The notes: generated from the letters alone by a model not told the origin. Positions 1 to 11,677 are shown, numbered from the stretch's first letter. The stretch: 64,000 nucleotides of DNA from Sympetrum striolatum (GCA_947579665.1 OX388351.1:55560939-55624938); one strand, 5' to 3'. A program made the numbers and translations.

Positions 1-118
1 GAAATATAACTGTTTTTTTTTAACTAACATAATAATTTGACACTTAACTCATATTCAGCCAAAATAACGAATAAGGAAATTTCCATATACCAACGAAAGT
101 CATTAGCAAATTCATTAT

Positions 119-394
119 AGGTTTAGGAGATATCCATTTTTATCGACGTTCTTCTTCTCATTTCCCGGTATTCCGAGAAAACAAGACAGGTTCACCGCAA
201 TTTTTGTCAATTTTTATTTCAAATGCGATGCTTTCTTTGTTAGAAGTGAATAGATTCAAAAACCTATCTATGCATCGCATTCGAAATACGTATTGAGTGC
301 TCTCAAAAAGTGCGGTGTCCTGTCATGTTTTCTCGGAATACTGGGGAATGAGAGTAGGAACGCCGAAAAAACGACTATAAGAGATTTTAAACCT
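119..394. repeat. Foldback (MITE-like) element with long inverted arms
   Basis: The left arm (about 119-231) and the right arm (about 272-394) are inverted copies of each other with scattered mismatches and small indels. The best matching core is TATTCCGAGAAAACA on the left against its reverse complement near 330. The arms also match at AAATGCGATGC next to the loop, and the outer ends read AGGTTTA and TAAACCT. The loop is about 40 nt. There is no ORF. No clear target-site duplication was found, so the superfamily is unknown. The arm divergence suggests an old copy. Confidence 0.7.
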
Positions 395-2089
395 CTAATT
401 CCTTAATATTCGAGTCCAACTTTCCTTTATTTACATTTTCAAATTTCTTTTATTAGCTTAATAGCGATACACTTCGTTTTATCGTTAAGTTGAGACGATT
501 ACGTATCATAGCCTTATAAATGCCCAGAAATTAGCTTACGCTTACAAAGAGAATAGGCATAATCATGTAAATGATTTCATCTGTTGAATATGGCTTAATA
601 TCCGATATCTGTTTTCATCAGCTATACGCAAACATTGACTCCTGTAAATTTATTTAAACAGCCACTACATTCTATTGCATTTTTTCATCTTTTTAAACCC
701 ACAATGCGGTGTTCTTTTCAAATTTCTCAGCTTTGTTGACCACATTTAGGTCTTTTATCGGAAAATCGATCGCTTAGGAGTAAAAATATAGTATGTTTTC
801 AATGAGTAGTTCATTTTCATAAAGAGTTGAAAGCAAACCATAATTACTGAGAAAATTTTAGCTTTGAGCTCCAACCGCAGCTCTGAATTCAAACAAAACC
901 CGATCGCATCCATACAATTTCATTTACGTTGAATTCAGCAAGTGCTTTACCTAAAAAGAAACAGTGGTTGCGTGCTCACTGTACAGACGAGCGTTACTAT
1001 AATTATCTTATCTAAATGCTATACTTGACCATCTCGATAAATAAGCTATTAATTGAACCATATTAGCGATACTCCTATTTTTCCTCCTGAACAATCGACA
1101 TGTTTATTTTTCGGTATCGTATATTTTATGAAACTACGTAGAGATTTTTTTCGAACTTCTAAAAATAAGCCCTTGCATTTTATTCCAAAATATAAATAAT
1201 CACTTTTATATTTATATAATTGTTAAATCGTATTTCGTTTTGAGTGGGAATGAAAGCGTACTGTGGAAATGAAATGATCATTCTCTCACGAAAATAAAGA
1301 GAAATTTATAAGTGTAAATATAGAATTGGTCACTGCATTAGGAATATTTATGTAGAGGCGAGAAAGGAACTCATTGAAAAATAGTCTCTCTTCCAGAGTT
1401 TATTATTTTTCCATAAACATATTTACTATTGATTGAATAAAACATCGCTTTTGATCGGAAAAAACTTTTTTAATCGCCCCAATTTGGTTTCTGAATCTCT
1501 ATCATTACGAATGTTCTCAAAGTCAATGTCGGTTGGCTTTTAGAGCTTTGATCAATCCATAAATGCAAACTTGTACTTTTTGAATATTCGCTCGAATACA
1601 TTTCCAAGCGTGTGTTGACGACGCAGTACACCTAAAAACGGAAACTCCGGACACGGCGGGAGTCTTCATTTGTTTCCAAACGGAGAAGCTATTAGAGCGC
1701 ATCCTCGTGGAAGAAGGGTGGCCCGCTGAGGGCCGGTAATTGCACAATCACTTAATCCCTCGCTTTACTAATGACCGCGCGATGGAGCTGATATGATCGA
1801 CCTTAGCATCGCGGAAAGAGTCGAAACTGATTCAGAGGAATCGAAAGAAAACGGTTTTCCGGTTATTCATTTGTTTTGCTCATTGAAGCGGATTCATCGG
1901 CCGATCAAAGCGCTTTCCGTGAATCCACAGCTCATAAATGCGTCACGGACAAGCGATGCATAGGCCGCCATTAGACAAAAGCGATGCTGTTAAATGCCCC
2001 TCCGAATTGATTGGAAGTGTGTTTTTCGAGCTCTGTAATGGAGGAGGCGCACGCGTCGGTCACTGCGCACTAGTAACTTCGTTGCTCAC
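395..2089. other. No gene seen; AT-rich, with a GC-richer island from about 1560
   Basis: From 395 to about 1550 the sequence is AT-rich with stops in all frames. From about 1560 to 2090 it is clearly richer in GC and CpG. Short frames are open on both strands there, but none shows a recognisable motif. This could be a conserved regulatory element, a promoter region or a decayed exon; the sequence does not decide. Confidence 0.4.
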
Positions 2090-2212
2090 CTGTCCTGTAG
2101 CGCCGACGACAGCGCCAAATTTGTCTGGCGGAGGAATTCGATTAAATTCACGAAAGAACAGTCTTTGCGTGAAAGATTCGGATGGAACAATTTTATGATT
2201 AATGCCAGATTC
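2090..2212 (-). CDS. Candidate internal exon, unidentified
   Basis: On the minus strand a frame is open for 41 codons after a TAA at 2213-2215. It ends at a good splice donor, GGACAG|GTGAGC, with the last exon base at 2090. The frame closes on a codon boundary and includes the peptide PPDKFGAVVGATGQ. One acceptor-like site, TTCCTCCGCCAG, would leave a 35-nt microexon (2090-2124). Otherwise the exon would start nearer 2212. I do not recognise the peptide. An overlapping plus-strand frame (1938-2198) is also open, so this could simply be GC-rich non-coding DNA. Confidence 0.25.
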
Positions 2213-2215
2213 TTA

Positions 2216-4832
2216 TTTACGATTTAATGGGTGTCTCGCATCGGAATGCCTGCTATTGATTATTCTATTATAGAGAAACGTAGGGCTCAAATTGGGCGAC
2301 AATGAGACATATTTATCCGCTCCCAAAGTTTCCATGAGAACGGCGATGATATTGGGAGATTCGAGTACGAGTCTTAGTCCTACATGATAATTTTAACATC
2401 CGTTATTCATCGGGAATCAAATCTAGTTCTGTTATTCTTGAAATTCAATCTTTTTACGCGTACCACTATACATAAATAGCAAATGTGAATAGATTTTTCC
2501 TATAATCGTTGCACTTTTACACTTCCGTTTTATGCCAGTTTTGCACATTTATTATTTACTAAAAAATATAAACAACCACTTTTGTATTCACACGCATACC
2601 ACGCCAATCTTCTACATATGTGAACTAAATAAATAACCTCTTGTATACCATTCACCTCAGTATTCGCTACCCCTAAATTTTGGTTATTGCAAGTGATTTC
2701 TTCTTCTTTGGTGCTTTCTTGTAGTTAATTGCGGTATTTCCGAGGTTCTAACTGGGGTGACTACTAAAGAGACGGACAGATATGTCAATAAATATGCGTT
2801 TCCTACTATATCAGCATACAATAACTAACATTTATATTCTTTCTCCACGTTCGAATCTCGGGAAGTAATGGTCACTCTTGCATATGGAGTTCTTGTGAAG
2901 GATGAAATGGGGCACATTTTTAAGTGTAGTATGTCCACTATGCTCGATTCGTTTTCGTATATGAGATGGAATCAAAGGGGAGAATTGCATCACCATATTC
3001 TCCTCCAAGAGAAGTGCGATGAGAGTCATTGGTATCCTCGAAATTTCAGAAACCCGCTGTCTTTGATTCTTTTGGTATCCCTTCAGTCCTTTCACATTCT
3101 ATCATTCTTTTCAAGAGATTTGACGATTCTTCGCTGTTATATCAGTCCGCCTTTTATCACCTGCCATTAAGGACACTCTTCTCGACAGTTATCCCCTCTG
3201 TAGGTAGGAATCGGAACTCTCCCTTTTCCTTCTTTTTGCATGTTTTCCTCTTTCGTTCACTTTCGATTTAGAAGTTGCACATTTATAGACAAAAAAGAGG
3301 ACGAATTCGCCAAAAGAAGCGTCGCTAATAGAAATGTACACAAACCTCTATCAATATATTATCATTGAACTGCTGTAGAGATGGCATTGAAAACTTTGAG
3401 GCATTTCAGCATATTTTAAATAAAAGATTTATCAGAGGCGTTCTCTAACCGAGGTTTCACTGTATATTACTACATACTCAATGACAGTTAGGTAGTTATT
3501 TTCTTTCATAACTTCATCGGTCATCGAGCACTAACTGAAAGTCAATAAATCATCAAAAGTACTTTAAACCAAATACCTTCGATAATAATACGTCGTTACT
3601 GATTATAAATACACTGATGTCCTTGGTTTTTATGACGTCGTCATTAATCAATAATTTAGTATCAGATATTCGGCGGTTTGTTTGTCTGTATCTAAATTGG
3701 CACTAAACTTATTATACGAAGTATAATGCTGTAAATTAGGAGCAATGTTTACCATTATGTCGTAAAGGGGGTCAAGGCCAAATGTAATTGCATATGCAAC
3801 AACTGCCGCGCATAATTTGCTAATATCGAGTTTCACGGAGAATGGGGAGTGCTAATGAACAAGTAGCCGACCGTAAAATTCCTCTCATCGTCTGGTGACA
3901 TTGCCGTCGAAGGGAGAAAAAGCTTCCAGCACAACAACTCCTGAAAAAGGCCCAATAATTTGAGAAGTATCAGTGACACGTCATTGACTGGATAGTGTAT
4001 ATGTCCGACGGAACAAATATCTGAGTGTGCATTGTGAGATTTCACATGTTCAAATGATGAACTATAGCGACCTCTTGATCCACTTTAGATGAAGTTACAG
4101 AGAGCAAATATTTGAACGAAGGCATAAAGGGAATGAATGAGTGCATGAATTTGAATGATCGTTTTACATTTCCTGAAAATTTGATGGCCATTGTTTTTGA
4201 CCTGACCTGTTTACATGTCCAGTTTAAGTTTCAATTTATCCATATTTCTCCAACGGTTTTAATTGTGATTAAATATTTATATAATCAATTCTACATTTGG
4301 GATAGTAATTTCATATAAATATTATTAAGATTAATTTCTAATTTTTCTATCAGATAAAATATTCTACCCTCTAATTGGAACGAGATATTCAAACGTTAGT
4401 TGAAAACTTGTACATTCTATTGGCCACCTCCCCGCTTTCCCTAATCTCATCAAATAAAAAACTATCAATTCTGCCGGATTGTTCATCATTCAGAAGCTAG
4501 AAGCTATCAGCTATCCTGGGATAAAATTTTACAGCAGAACTAAACTGTCTCAAACCTCCATTAACCTTGATATCACTTCGAGGATTGAGGACTTATTAGG
4601 CTAGGCTTTGTTTACGAGGCTTAATTCTCGTACCGTCCAAGGTTCAGATGATGAAAAGAAGTCTAGAAACTTGCTGTGATTTTCATGATAATAAGTCATC
4701 CTCTTTTACCTTTAAATTTAGCTTTGAATTCGCTACCACTCCCAGATAGCTCACGACGGAAGGAACAAGAACGGAGATCTCAGCATTGCTCTACAATTTG
4801 TATGTACCACAAATTAAACAGAAGAGGGAGCT
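2216..4832. other. No supported gene; one possible short transposon remnant inside
   Basis: Several short frames are open on both strands (for example around 2830-3270 and 3650-4045), but they overlap one another and show no motif or splice context. A tRNA B-box-like string, GTTCGAATC, occurs near 2849 without a supporting A box. Apart from the pogo-like piece at 3339-3462 I see nothing I can name. Confidence 0.4.
3339..3462. mobile_element. Possible pogo/Tigger-type MITE remnant
   Basis: The right end, read outward on the minus strand, is CAGTGAAACCTCGGTTAG, a terminal sequence typical of pogo/Tigger elements. The left end, CACAAACCTCTATC, matches it imperfectly in inverted orientation. Both ends are flanked by TA, the usual target of this superfamily. 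The piece is only 124 bp and non-coding. The left end is degraded, so the call is tentative. Confidence 0.35.
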
Positions 4833-4956
4833 TCGGGTTAGCCAGCGTGTCTGGCTATGGTGAATGATGTCGTGGACTCTAATCCCAGTGGGAGCCCATG
4901 TAGAAAATTACCTAAGGTGTCGAAGTAATCTGGACACTTATACTACTACTACTATA
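4833..4956 (+). mobile_element. tRNA-derived SINE, copy 1
   Basis: A tRNA-like head carries an A-box-like stretch (GTTAGCCAGCG...) and a decayed B box (GGACTCTAATCCC). The body contains GGAGCCCATGT and GTCGAAGTAATC, and the tail is (ACT)4 at 4941-4954. The same head, body and tail order occurs on the minus strand at 63575-63688, where the B box is better preserved. That shared order defines a dispersed family. It is non-coding and would have been mobilised by a LINE. Confidence 0.6.
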
Positions 4957-5067
4957 TTCATAAAAGTACGTCTTCAGCCTAAAGTAATGAAAGTTTTTTT
5001 AGAGAAAGGCCCCTGCAAAAAATCTTGATTATAGTAGTACTGTTAAAGTATTGCAAATCCGGTCATG

Positions 5068-5668
5068 TGTCGCGGTTATCGCGCTCAGACATGATTTACC
5101 CCAGATAGGTTGGCCAAAATAAGTTCAAGAGTTTCGTTCCCGTGCATTTATTCCAAACAAGTTTGTACATTGCAATTACATGTATGCTGCTCTAAGCCAA
5201 GCGCTAGTCCTTGTACAATGTCGCGGCGAACTGTCGACACTCACCGATGCTGCGTCCGAGAGTGGGGACACCGTCTTCTGACTGCGTCACCCAAGAATAA
5301 GACGAACTGGAAGACTTTTGCGTCCTTTTTATACTAATTCGGCAAGGGAGGTCATTGTCTTGGGGTTGTGGAGGGAGTGGAAGTTGCTACCGGGATCAGG
5401 GACAGAGGATACAATGGTGCATTGGGAAGAGAAAAAGGGTTCGGGTGGAAACATCTAGAAGTGTCAAGAGAAAGGATGCTGCAGTATTTAGGGGTCAGGA
5501 AATGGTCAACAGAAAGGTTAGAAGAAAGGAGACTGCGGGAGGTTGAATCTAAAGGATGGTCCACTGCGGGTGAATTCGAAGGTTGCACATGGGCTGCAGG
5601 CGACCGGAAGGGGTGGTGTATCGAATTGAGGGAAATTTTTGGGGAGACTAACGCTTGGCCTCCAAACA
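5068..5668 (-). mobile_element. Probable solo LTR
   Basis: Read on the minus strand, this 601-bp segment begins TGTTTGG and ends GATAACCGCGACA. It has a strong TATA box (TATAAAAAGG, 5324-5333). An initiator-like CCAGTTCG lies about 30 nt downstream, and there is an AATAAA signal at 5147-5152. This is the U3-R-U5 order of an LTR. Flanking CATG copies at 5064-5067 and 5669-5672 would be a 4-bp target duplication. Neither side shows a primer-binding site or internal coding sequence, hence a solo LTR. The TG and CA ends and the duplication are short, so the 5668 boundary is less certain than the LTR identity. Purine-rich frames around 5355-5733 overlap it and are not treated as genes. Confidence 0.5.
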
Positions 5669-6014
5669 CATGGAGGAGTTTAGGGAATATGCAAAGCCTG
5701 GATTATTTTCCTTCTGTTAGTCAAACTTTCTAAGAGAGACTCTACCGTGGAGTCTACCTCCAGTTAATACCGCATGTGTCATAATCACTGACAGGAGAAG
5801 CAGATGCAAACAGCCAAAATAACGGATATCGAAACTGACAATAGTGTGAAAGTGAAGGTTCGAGGAAGGAATGCATCAGGGACCTAATTCGCGAGACTTT
5901 CCCTCCTCCGAGAAGGGGTCCGCGGGGATTGTGTTGAAGGTCGTTTTCAAAGTACCTGAATGTACACAGATATTCTCCATTCATAGTATATATCTGGTTT
6001 ACGTTTGCCTCAAA
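5669..6014. other. No gene seen
   Basis: About 350 bp between the probable solo LTR and the next retroposon. It is somewhat GC-rich near 5870-5935. No motif, repeat partner or splice-bounded frame was found. Confidence 0.4.
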
Positions 6015-6280
6015 TGATATTAATAAATAATAATAATAATAAATGGACTTTATTCGGGCGAGATTGAGACTAGAAAGTCTCTTCTTACACCTAACCCATC
6101 GTCTTATGCGAAACAGAAAGAAAGAGATAGTTTGCAAAAGTACACGAAGAAAACTAGTATGTGGATTTTTAAAAAACCTAAGCTGAGGGCTCAGGAAAAA
6201 AATTTCCACTGCAGGAAAACACACACAGGAAGGGGAGTGTGAAAAACCTGCGAAATCTACAATAGAAAATTATATTTTTG
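6015..6280 (-). mobile_element. LINE 3' end with (TAA)n tail, minus-strand copy
   Basis: Read on the minus strand, the segment runs from GCAGGTTTTTCACAC through CCTGCAGTGG and CTCAATCTCGCCCG to an AATAAA and then a (TAA)n tail at about 6021-6042. The same ordered blocks occur on the plus strand at 8722-8968. Shared 3' UTR blocks ending in a simple-repeat tail are the hallmark of 5'-truncated non-LTR retrotransposon copies. Beyond 6280 the minus strand is T-rich, as is the region upstream of the plus-strand copy. The true insertion may therefore extend to about 6660. No reverse-transcriptase reading was found here. Confidence 0.7.
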
Positions 6281-8721
6281 ATGAAGGAGAAAGAAAAGGG
6301 TTATGATAGACAGGCAGTAAAAATATAAAAATTGTACAAAAAGAAAGGAGAAAAAACATAAATGCATTACAAACAATCAGATAAAATAAATCAACTTCTC
6401 TAAACTGACATTAATTATAGATGAATTAAAATAAACGTTGAATAATGGGAGATAAATCTCAAAGAAATGAAGAAAATGAAATTACATTGAGAAAAACATA
6501 CAAACGAAACATTAAAAGGTCTAGTACACTGAAAATAATCAAAAACATAGTTTATAGGAAAGTGTTAAAAGACAAAAAGAGAAAATAAACAAAAAATATA
6601 ACAAATTAAATAAAAAAAAATAAAAAGATAAGTAAAATATTAAAGTAAGACATCTCTATTATCAGTCTTCTATACTGAAATATTTATATGTATTCTATAC
6701 ACTCGATAAGGAAGGGCCTATAGCATATGGTGTGAGCTCATTCTTGGGTTGATTCTTACTGATTGTCTAGGAGTGTGGAGTGGCATCCGCTACAATATAA
6801 TGTGAATGGGTGTTCTGCCGTGAAACAAACCATATTCCCTCACAAAGATAAGTTGTGTTTTAGGAGAGGAAAGAAAGAAATTAAAGCGTTTCTGAAATGG
6901 AGTGAGTAAGGCTGGAGAAGATGACTTAAATGCTGCCCGTGTTTACTGTGGTCAGTGCCGACACTTTCACGGTTTTATCTTTACAACTGCCAGTCCCAAG
7001 TGGTGCGGGATGGCGCGAGGACGGCGCATATGAAAGGGAGAAAGATAAGAGGGAGAAAGAAGGGGCTAAGAGTCGCTTCGTAAGTCATATCCGCAGCATA
7101 AAAGAGTTTTTCGAAAGAGAGGGTTGAGCTAATTAAAAAATGTGGTTAGCCACCTACGGCTCAGAGATTAAAGCGGGGTGCATTTTAAACTGCGCGAATG
7201 GCTCGACACAGTATGTGATTTCGTTCCTAATAGACTAAATGATACGTATTCCTATATTTAATCATGCTGTTTCTACTTCGTGATTATACGAAGTTGGTTG
7301 TTTGATTTACTATTGACATCCTTTAAGTTTCAACATTTTTCGTTACATTAATTTTTTGATAGTTAAAATATTTTTAAGCCAATTTCCTGATATTCATGCT
7401 CATCACCCCATGAATGTACTGGTAATTCATTGAGTTTACTTATTCGTTTTCATTATATCGTATACCCTTTGATGAAATGCATTCGTCCAGAGATCAAACA
7501 TCCTTCCCATTGGGCATAAATTAACTTTCACTTTGAGAGAATTTTAATGTTTTTCGCCTTCAAACAGGGAATATAAAGAGAAAAAATTTCAAAGCTTCGC
7601 TTTGAAACAAGTGATCGAGTTCACGCTTCGTTAAATAAATACATAACAAAGTTCTGAGAATGCGCGTGAGAAGATGGTCTATAAAGAGCAATTCAAAGCA
7701 TTTCTATGTATTAATAAAAGTGATAAAACTTAATTAAATTTCTATAATAAATTGATTTTAATGTTTTCATTTCTTCTGTGGGCACATATTAGGTAATAGA
7801 ATGCTATCGGTTGAGAATATAGAGAAATAATATGGATGCATAAATAAGAACAATGTTTTGATGATAATATTTTGTAATAATAATAATATTTTGTCTGCGA
7901 ACGAAATATAAACTTTAAACAAGCTCCGACAGTGTATCCATCCTTGTGTGTTCATGCTTTGGCGTGTGGCAGAGGGAGTGTATAGTATGCTTCATAGCTT
8001 TACTTTGATTACTTCCACTAATCGGGGATATTAGGTTGGACTAGTATTGATGACTACTTCTCTGATATTTTTGTTTATGAAGTAAATGTATAGAGGAAGC
8101 TCAAGTTATGTAATTAGTAAGTAAACCATTGGTCGTAATAGAGTTCTAAAAAATTAAGCAGCATCTGCAAAACGTTTCTGATTAGTCAATAATAGCAATA
8201 ACGTAAAATTGATTTATCAATGCTGAAAATTTATGAAAATTCAATTTAATTTTTTTGTCATTATAGTGCCAGAGATCTATTGATAGATATATTGGAGAAG
8301 TAAATACATTTGAATAATGGTTTCTGACTTTAATTTGTGGAATCGTGTTCATTCGTGCTGAACAAGTGTTTTTGGTACTACAGTTTACATTCAGTATAAC
8401 CTTTCCTTTTTTTTCCTATTTTGTATTTCCATAATATTAACTTACTTTAGATTATTGTTAATGCCTAAATCATGATTTTCACTCTCTTATATAATTATTG
8501 TAGAGCGTTATTTTTGGATTGATCGTGTTTTATTTTCCTTTTTTCAAGTACAATCATATTTTTTATCACAAGTATATGCATCTACTTACTGTATTCTCTG
8601 CATTTCATTTTTTATTAACTTTCATTAATTGTCTTGATAATATGTCTTTAACACTTCTTGTAATTTTCCAGGTTATATGTACATTGTTTTCTTTAATGTC
8701 TTTTAGTTTTTGCTATCGGTA
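6281..8721. other. No supported gene; A-rich tract, then plain AT-rich DNA
   Basis: From 6281 to about 6660 the plus strand is very A-rich and may be the upstream 3' UTR of the minus-strand LINE copy. A GC-richer patch at 6930-7130 has a purine-rich 65-codon plus-strand frame with no motif. A perfect 9-bp hairpin (TTTCAAAGC, TTC loop) lies at 7587-7607. From about 8390 the plus strand is T-rich and may belong to the second LINE copy. Confidence 0.4.
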
Positions 8722-8968
8722 GGTTTGCGCAGGTTTTTCACTTCCCCTTCTCTGTGGGTGTTTTCCTGCAGCGGATATTTTTTCCTAAGCTTTTCTTAGG
8801 TTTTTTTTTACATCCGCAATCCCTTCTCACATTTTCTTCTATTTTCCTCTGTTTCATTGATACATGTAATATACTTATAATAATGTAACAACTAAACTAC
8901 AGATTAGATGGAAGAAGAAACTTTTTAGTCTCAATCTCGCCTAATAAAGACCCCTAATAATAATAATC
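8722..8968 (+). mobile_element. LINE 3' end with (TAA)n tail, plus-strand copy
   Basis: This plus-strand copy matches the minus-strand copy near 6.0-6.3 kb in block order: GCGCAGGTTTTTCAC, then GTTTTCCTGCAGCGG, then CTCAATCTCGCC with AATAAA, then (TAA)n ending about 8967. The spacing between blocks differs and point differences are common, so the two are independent old insertions rather than a recent duplication. No ORF is attached. Confidence 0.7.
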
Positions 8969-9475
8969 TCTGTCAGAATGTAATATATGTAGGTATATAC
9001 AATTTTTTACCAAAGTTATAGATAATGTATTTTACTAAAAATGTTGTATGAAACATTTTCCTGTAACACTCATTGTTTTGGAGTTATTCATATATTACCG
9101 GCATAGGCTTCTGTTTTCAATAAACACGGAGAAAGTCATGTTTTGGCAACATCCTATTTTTAATGTTAATAATGCTAACTTGAATTCTATTTTTCATATT
9201 GAATTGGACATATGACAGTGCGTAATATACATTGTACACTGACTTTTGTGCAAAATGCGTTGAAATGCTTAAGAAGGAAATACAAAGCGCTACGTCAGCT
9301 GCGGTCAGTTTTCGTCCCATTTTACTTAGTCGCCAAAACGAAGGCCAACCGGTAGAAAAGGGTCTCATGACAATCGTAGTAAACAATCGGAATTCCGTCG
9401 TCCTTCCTTGAGCAATTCATGAAAAGGACTCTGAAGGAAAGATTCTACTACAACTACGAATACCCATTGAAGTAA
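8969..9475. other. No supported gene
   Basis: An 89-codon minus-strand frame (9117-9386) is open but has no motif and no good splice sites. The stretch from about 9290 to 9470 is richer in GC than its surroundings and merges into the exon-like region that follows. Confidence 0.35.
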
Positions 9476-9619
9476 ACCCTCCTACAAAAGGGACAATCAC
9501 ATGTGAATAGCAATGAATTTCTTGCAACGGAGCACGCTATCGACGGTAACCAAGTGAACAGCGTGATCGGTTTTAGAGAAGACGGTCCCGATTCGTTACC
9601 CGGTGGGAAGTGGTATTAC
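9476..9619 (+). CDS. Candidate exon on the plus strand, weak
   Basis: A plus-strand frame is open for 48 codons after a TAA at 9473-9475. It ends in phase 0 at a donor-like TAC|GTAAGC (donor from 9620). The last residues read DGPDSLPGGKWYY. No pyrimidine-rich acceptor is visible upstream, and the better-supported exon nearby lies on the opposite strand. I do not recognise the product. It may be a conserved non-coding segment. Confidence 0.22.
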
Positions 9620-9822
9620 GTAAGCTATCGAAGCAGTTTTTGAAACATTAGCGCCAAAGAGAGGTCTTACTTAATAGTTCTAGAGAGAATTGTGTGACAG
9701 GTTTAAAATTTGGTTGCAGTATACACGTGAAACGAATGAAATGAAAATTTCGGAAAGGTTAGGCACCAGAGTTTAATAGGCCCAAATCAAAAAATACGAA
9801 GTATTTAGAAAAGCTCACTAAC

Positions 9823-9980
9823 CTTGACGCCTGGAAGTTCGGGCCAGTGTTTACCTCTCTCTGTCCGTGTGGTTGACGTCGCCTCTTTGGTTGACTCCTG
9901 GAGGGGTATGGCCTCGACCGTACCTTCTGCTTCTTCATGACCGTTTCCTCTGCCCGAAAATTGCTTGATTGGTGTTTCTT
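9823..9980 (-). CDS. Candidate internal exon, product unknown
   Basis: This minus-strand segment is bounded by an acceptor with a pyrimidine run (TCTTCCCCCAG) just above 9980 and a donor (GTCAAG|GTTAGT) just below 9823. It is 158 nt long. One frame is fully open for 52 codons: it starts after two bases completing a split codon and ends exactly at the donor. It is acidic and rich in E, T and G, with HEEAEGTVEAIPLQ in the middle and GKHWPELPGVK at the end. A second frame, rich in K and R, is also open throughout, so the frame is not proven. The WPEL string recalls the start of potato-inhibitor-I domains, but that alone is too short to assign a family. The flanks are AT-rich and intron-like. Confidence 0.42.
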
Positions 9981-11084
9981 CTGGGGGAAGACATGATATT
10001 CAGACCTTAGACTAATACGACACCTACCAGTTCTCTTATTTACTAATAACTTTTAGCGTTTTAGGACTCACGGCATTACCCACAAAATAGCTGGAGGCAA
10101 GGAATCACAATTGATGTTCACTTTGATAATAACTAATCCTGAGTAAAGAATTAATCCAAAGTATCCCCTAACTAATTACTGCAAATATTTTGCGCTCAAA
10201 CGTTCGTGATAAACGCAATGTTTAATATAAAACAAACGAATTTTGTAACGAATCAATTGTAAATTAGATTGTAATTACTAAAAAAAGCAGTTTAGTAAGA
10301 TTTTAAGAGGTATTTTTACACCAACTACTAATCTTTTGAGTTATAAGGGGAAATATTCTGGTCATAGGTGTTGCTGAAAAATATAACTTTCTATAAATTT
10401 ACTCTGTGTAATAGAGGCAAGATTCTTTATTATTAGGGGCATACTTTATTTATCAATTGTCTTATTTAATTTGCCATGATACGTATGAAAGGAAGACTTA
10501 TCAAAATCACGCCGTGCACTTATTACACGTAAGTTTTATTGAAAAATCTGCGTTTTTTATATTTTACGTTTAAACTTAATTTCGGTCTGAAATTGGACTG
10601 TAATGAATACCTAAATAAACGATGCACAACGCTTTCATAGTTATGAAAAACGTGAATTACATAAAGCAGTAAATTGCAACTATTGCGTTTCCAATTCGGT
10701 ATTATATTTCAGGAAGCACCAGAACGAAAATTCAGCCTTCTCAAATGCATTTGACATTTCATACCCTAAATTTATGATGAGAGTTATAGCGAAACCGAGT
10801 TAGTCAAAGCTAATTCAGAGCATGCAGTACGCAGATTTTGACGGGTCATTCAAATTCATATAATCACATATTTAAACATTTCTGCTGAAATAAATTCCTC
10901 TAATAAGGAATGCATACAATATTTCTGCAGCTATTAAGAGCCTCTATTTACTCGTGTTATTTGCGTCTATTGATAAGTCACTTAATATTTCAGTCATGCA
11001 GAATCATCAGTTTCCTAAACAAAGGTCATTATTACACCTCCGAATCCCTATTAATCTCAAGCCCTTCATTCGCAGGTGCGAAAA
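9981..11084. other. No gene seen; AT-rich
   Basis: AT-rich sequence with stops in all frames. The short plus-strand frames at 10910-11217 have no motif and overlap each other. It would suit an intron or intergenic spacer. Confidence 0.4.
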
Positions 11085-11545
11085 AAAACGAATCCCCACT
11101 AATAAATTGGAGGTTTGGAATGGAAGGGGTAATCCTAGCGAAAGAGGGGAGTTAATTGGAAGGCCAATGGAGATCATGTCGTGGGGTCAAAGAGAGGCTA
11201 AAATGACCTCCAGATAGAGAGTTTGCCTTTAAACAGGGAACAAATGGAATAGAAATATAGGAAAGAAAGAGAGGGAGGGAATGGAAGTTGGAGAGATGAC
11301 GGGAGATGGGGAAAAACGATAGGAGATAAAAAAGAGGGGAAGAGTTGGCAAAGAAGAGGGATAAGGTAGTTGATGTGTGGAGTTCCAAAGGAACAAGAAT
11401 TAGATTGGAATGTGGAGATAGGAAAGCGAGGAGAAGGAAAGACCACAACAAAGGAGAGAATGGGAACCGAATGAACAAAGAAAATAAATTAGAGGGCAAA
11501 GGAAAGGATAGGGTCATTGATAGTAGGGTCAAACGAGAAGGGTAA
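11085..11545 (+). repeat. Purine-rich low-complexity tract
   Basis: For about 460 bp the plus strand is dominated by A and G, with runs such as GAAAGAAAGAGAGGGAGGGAA. The frames open on either strand here (for example 126 codons on the minus strand) are S/L/P/F-rich or K/R/E/G-rich by-products of this composition. They are not counted as genes. The gypsy element inserted about 130 bp downstream. Confidence 0.6.
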
Positions 11546-11673
11546 GCCCAACCCTACGCACACCTTCACCTGAAATAAATGAAGAGCACTTGGAATCAGA
11601 GAGTTTATCATTTGAGGGAAATAGATATGTTCAACTTGGATTAATCAAAGTAGAACTTATCCAAAAGTTCGTC

Positions 11674-11677
11674 TTGT
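11674..11677. other. Target-site duplication, left copy (TTGT)
   Basis: TTGT directly precedes the left LTR and recurs as TTGT at 17369-17372 directly after the right LTR. A 4-6 bp duplication is normal for Ty3/gypsy integrases, so this fixes the element boundaries. Confidence 0.8.

Noticed and set aside
2846..2856. B-box-like GTTCGAATC suggesting a tRNA gene
   Set aside because: No A box at the right distance and no acceptor or anticodon stem.
5355..5733. Overlapping frames of 63-121 codons on both strands
   Set aside because: They lie within and just past the probable solo LTR, are purine/pyrimidine-biased, and show no motif or splice context.
11152..11545. 126-codon minus-strand frame and overlapping plus-strand frames
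   Set aside because: They arise from a purine-rich low-complexity tract. The peptides are F/L/S/P- or K/R/E/G-rich without any domain.
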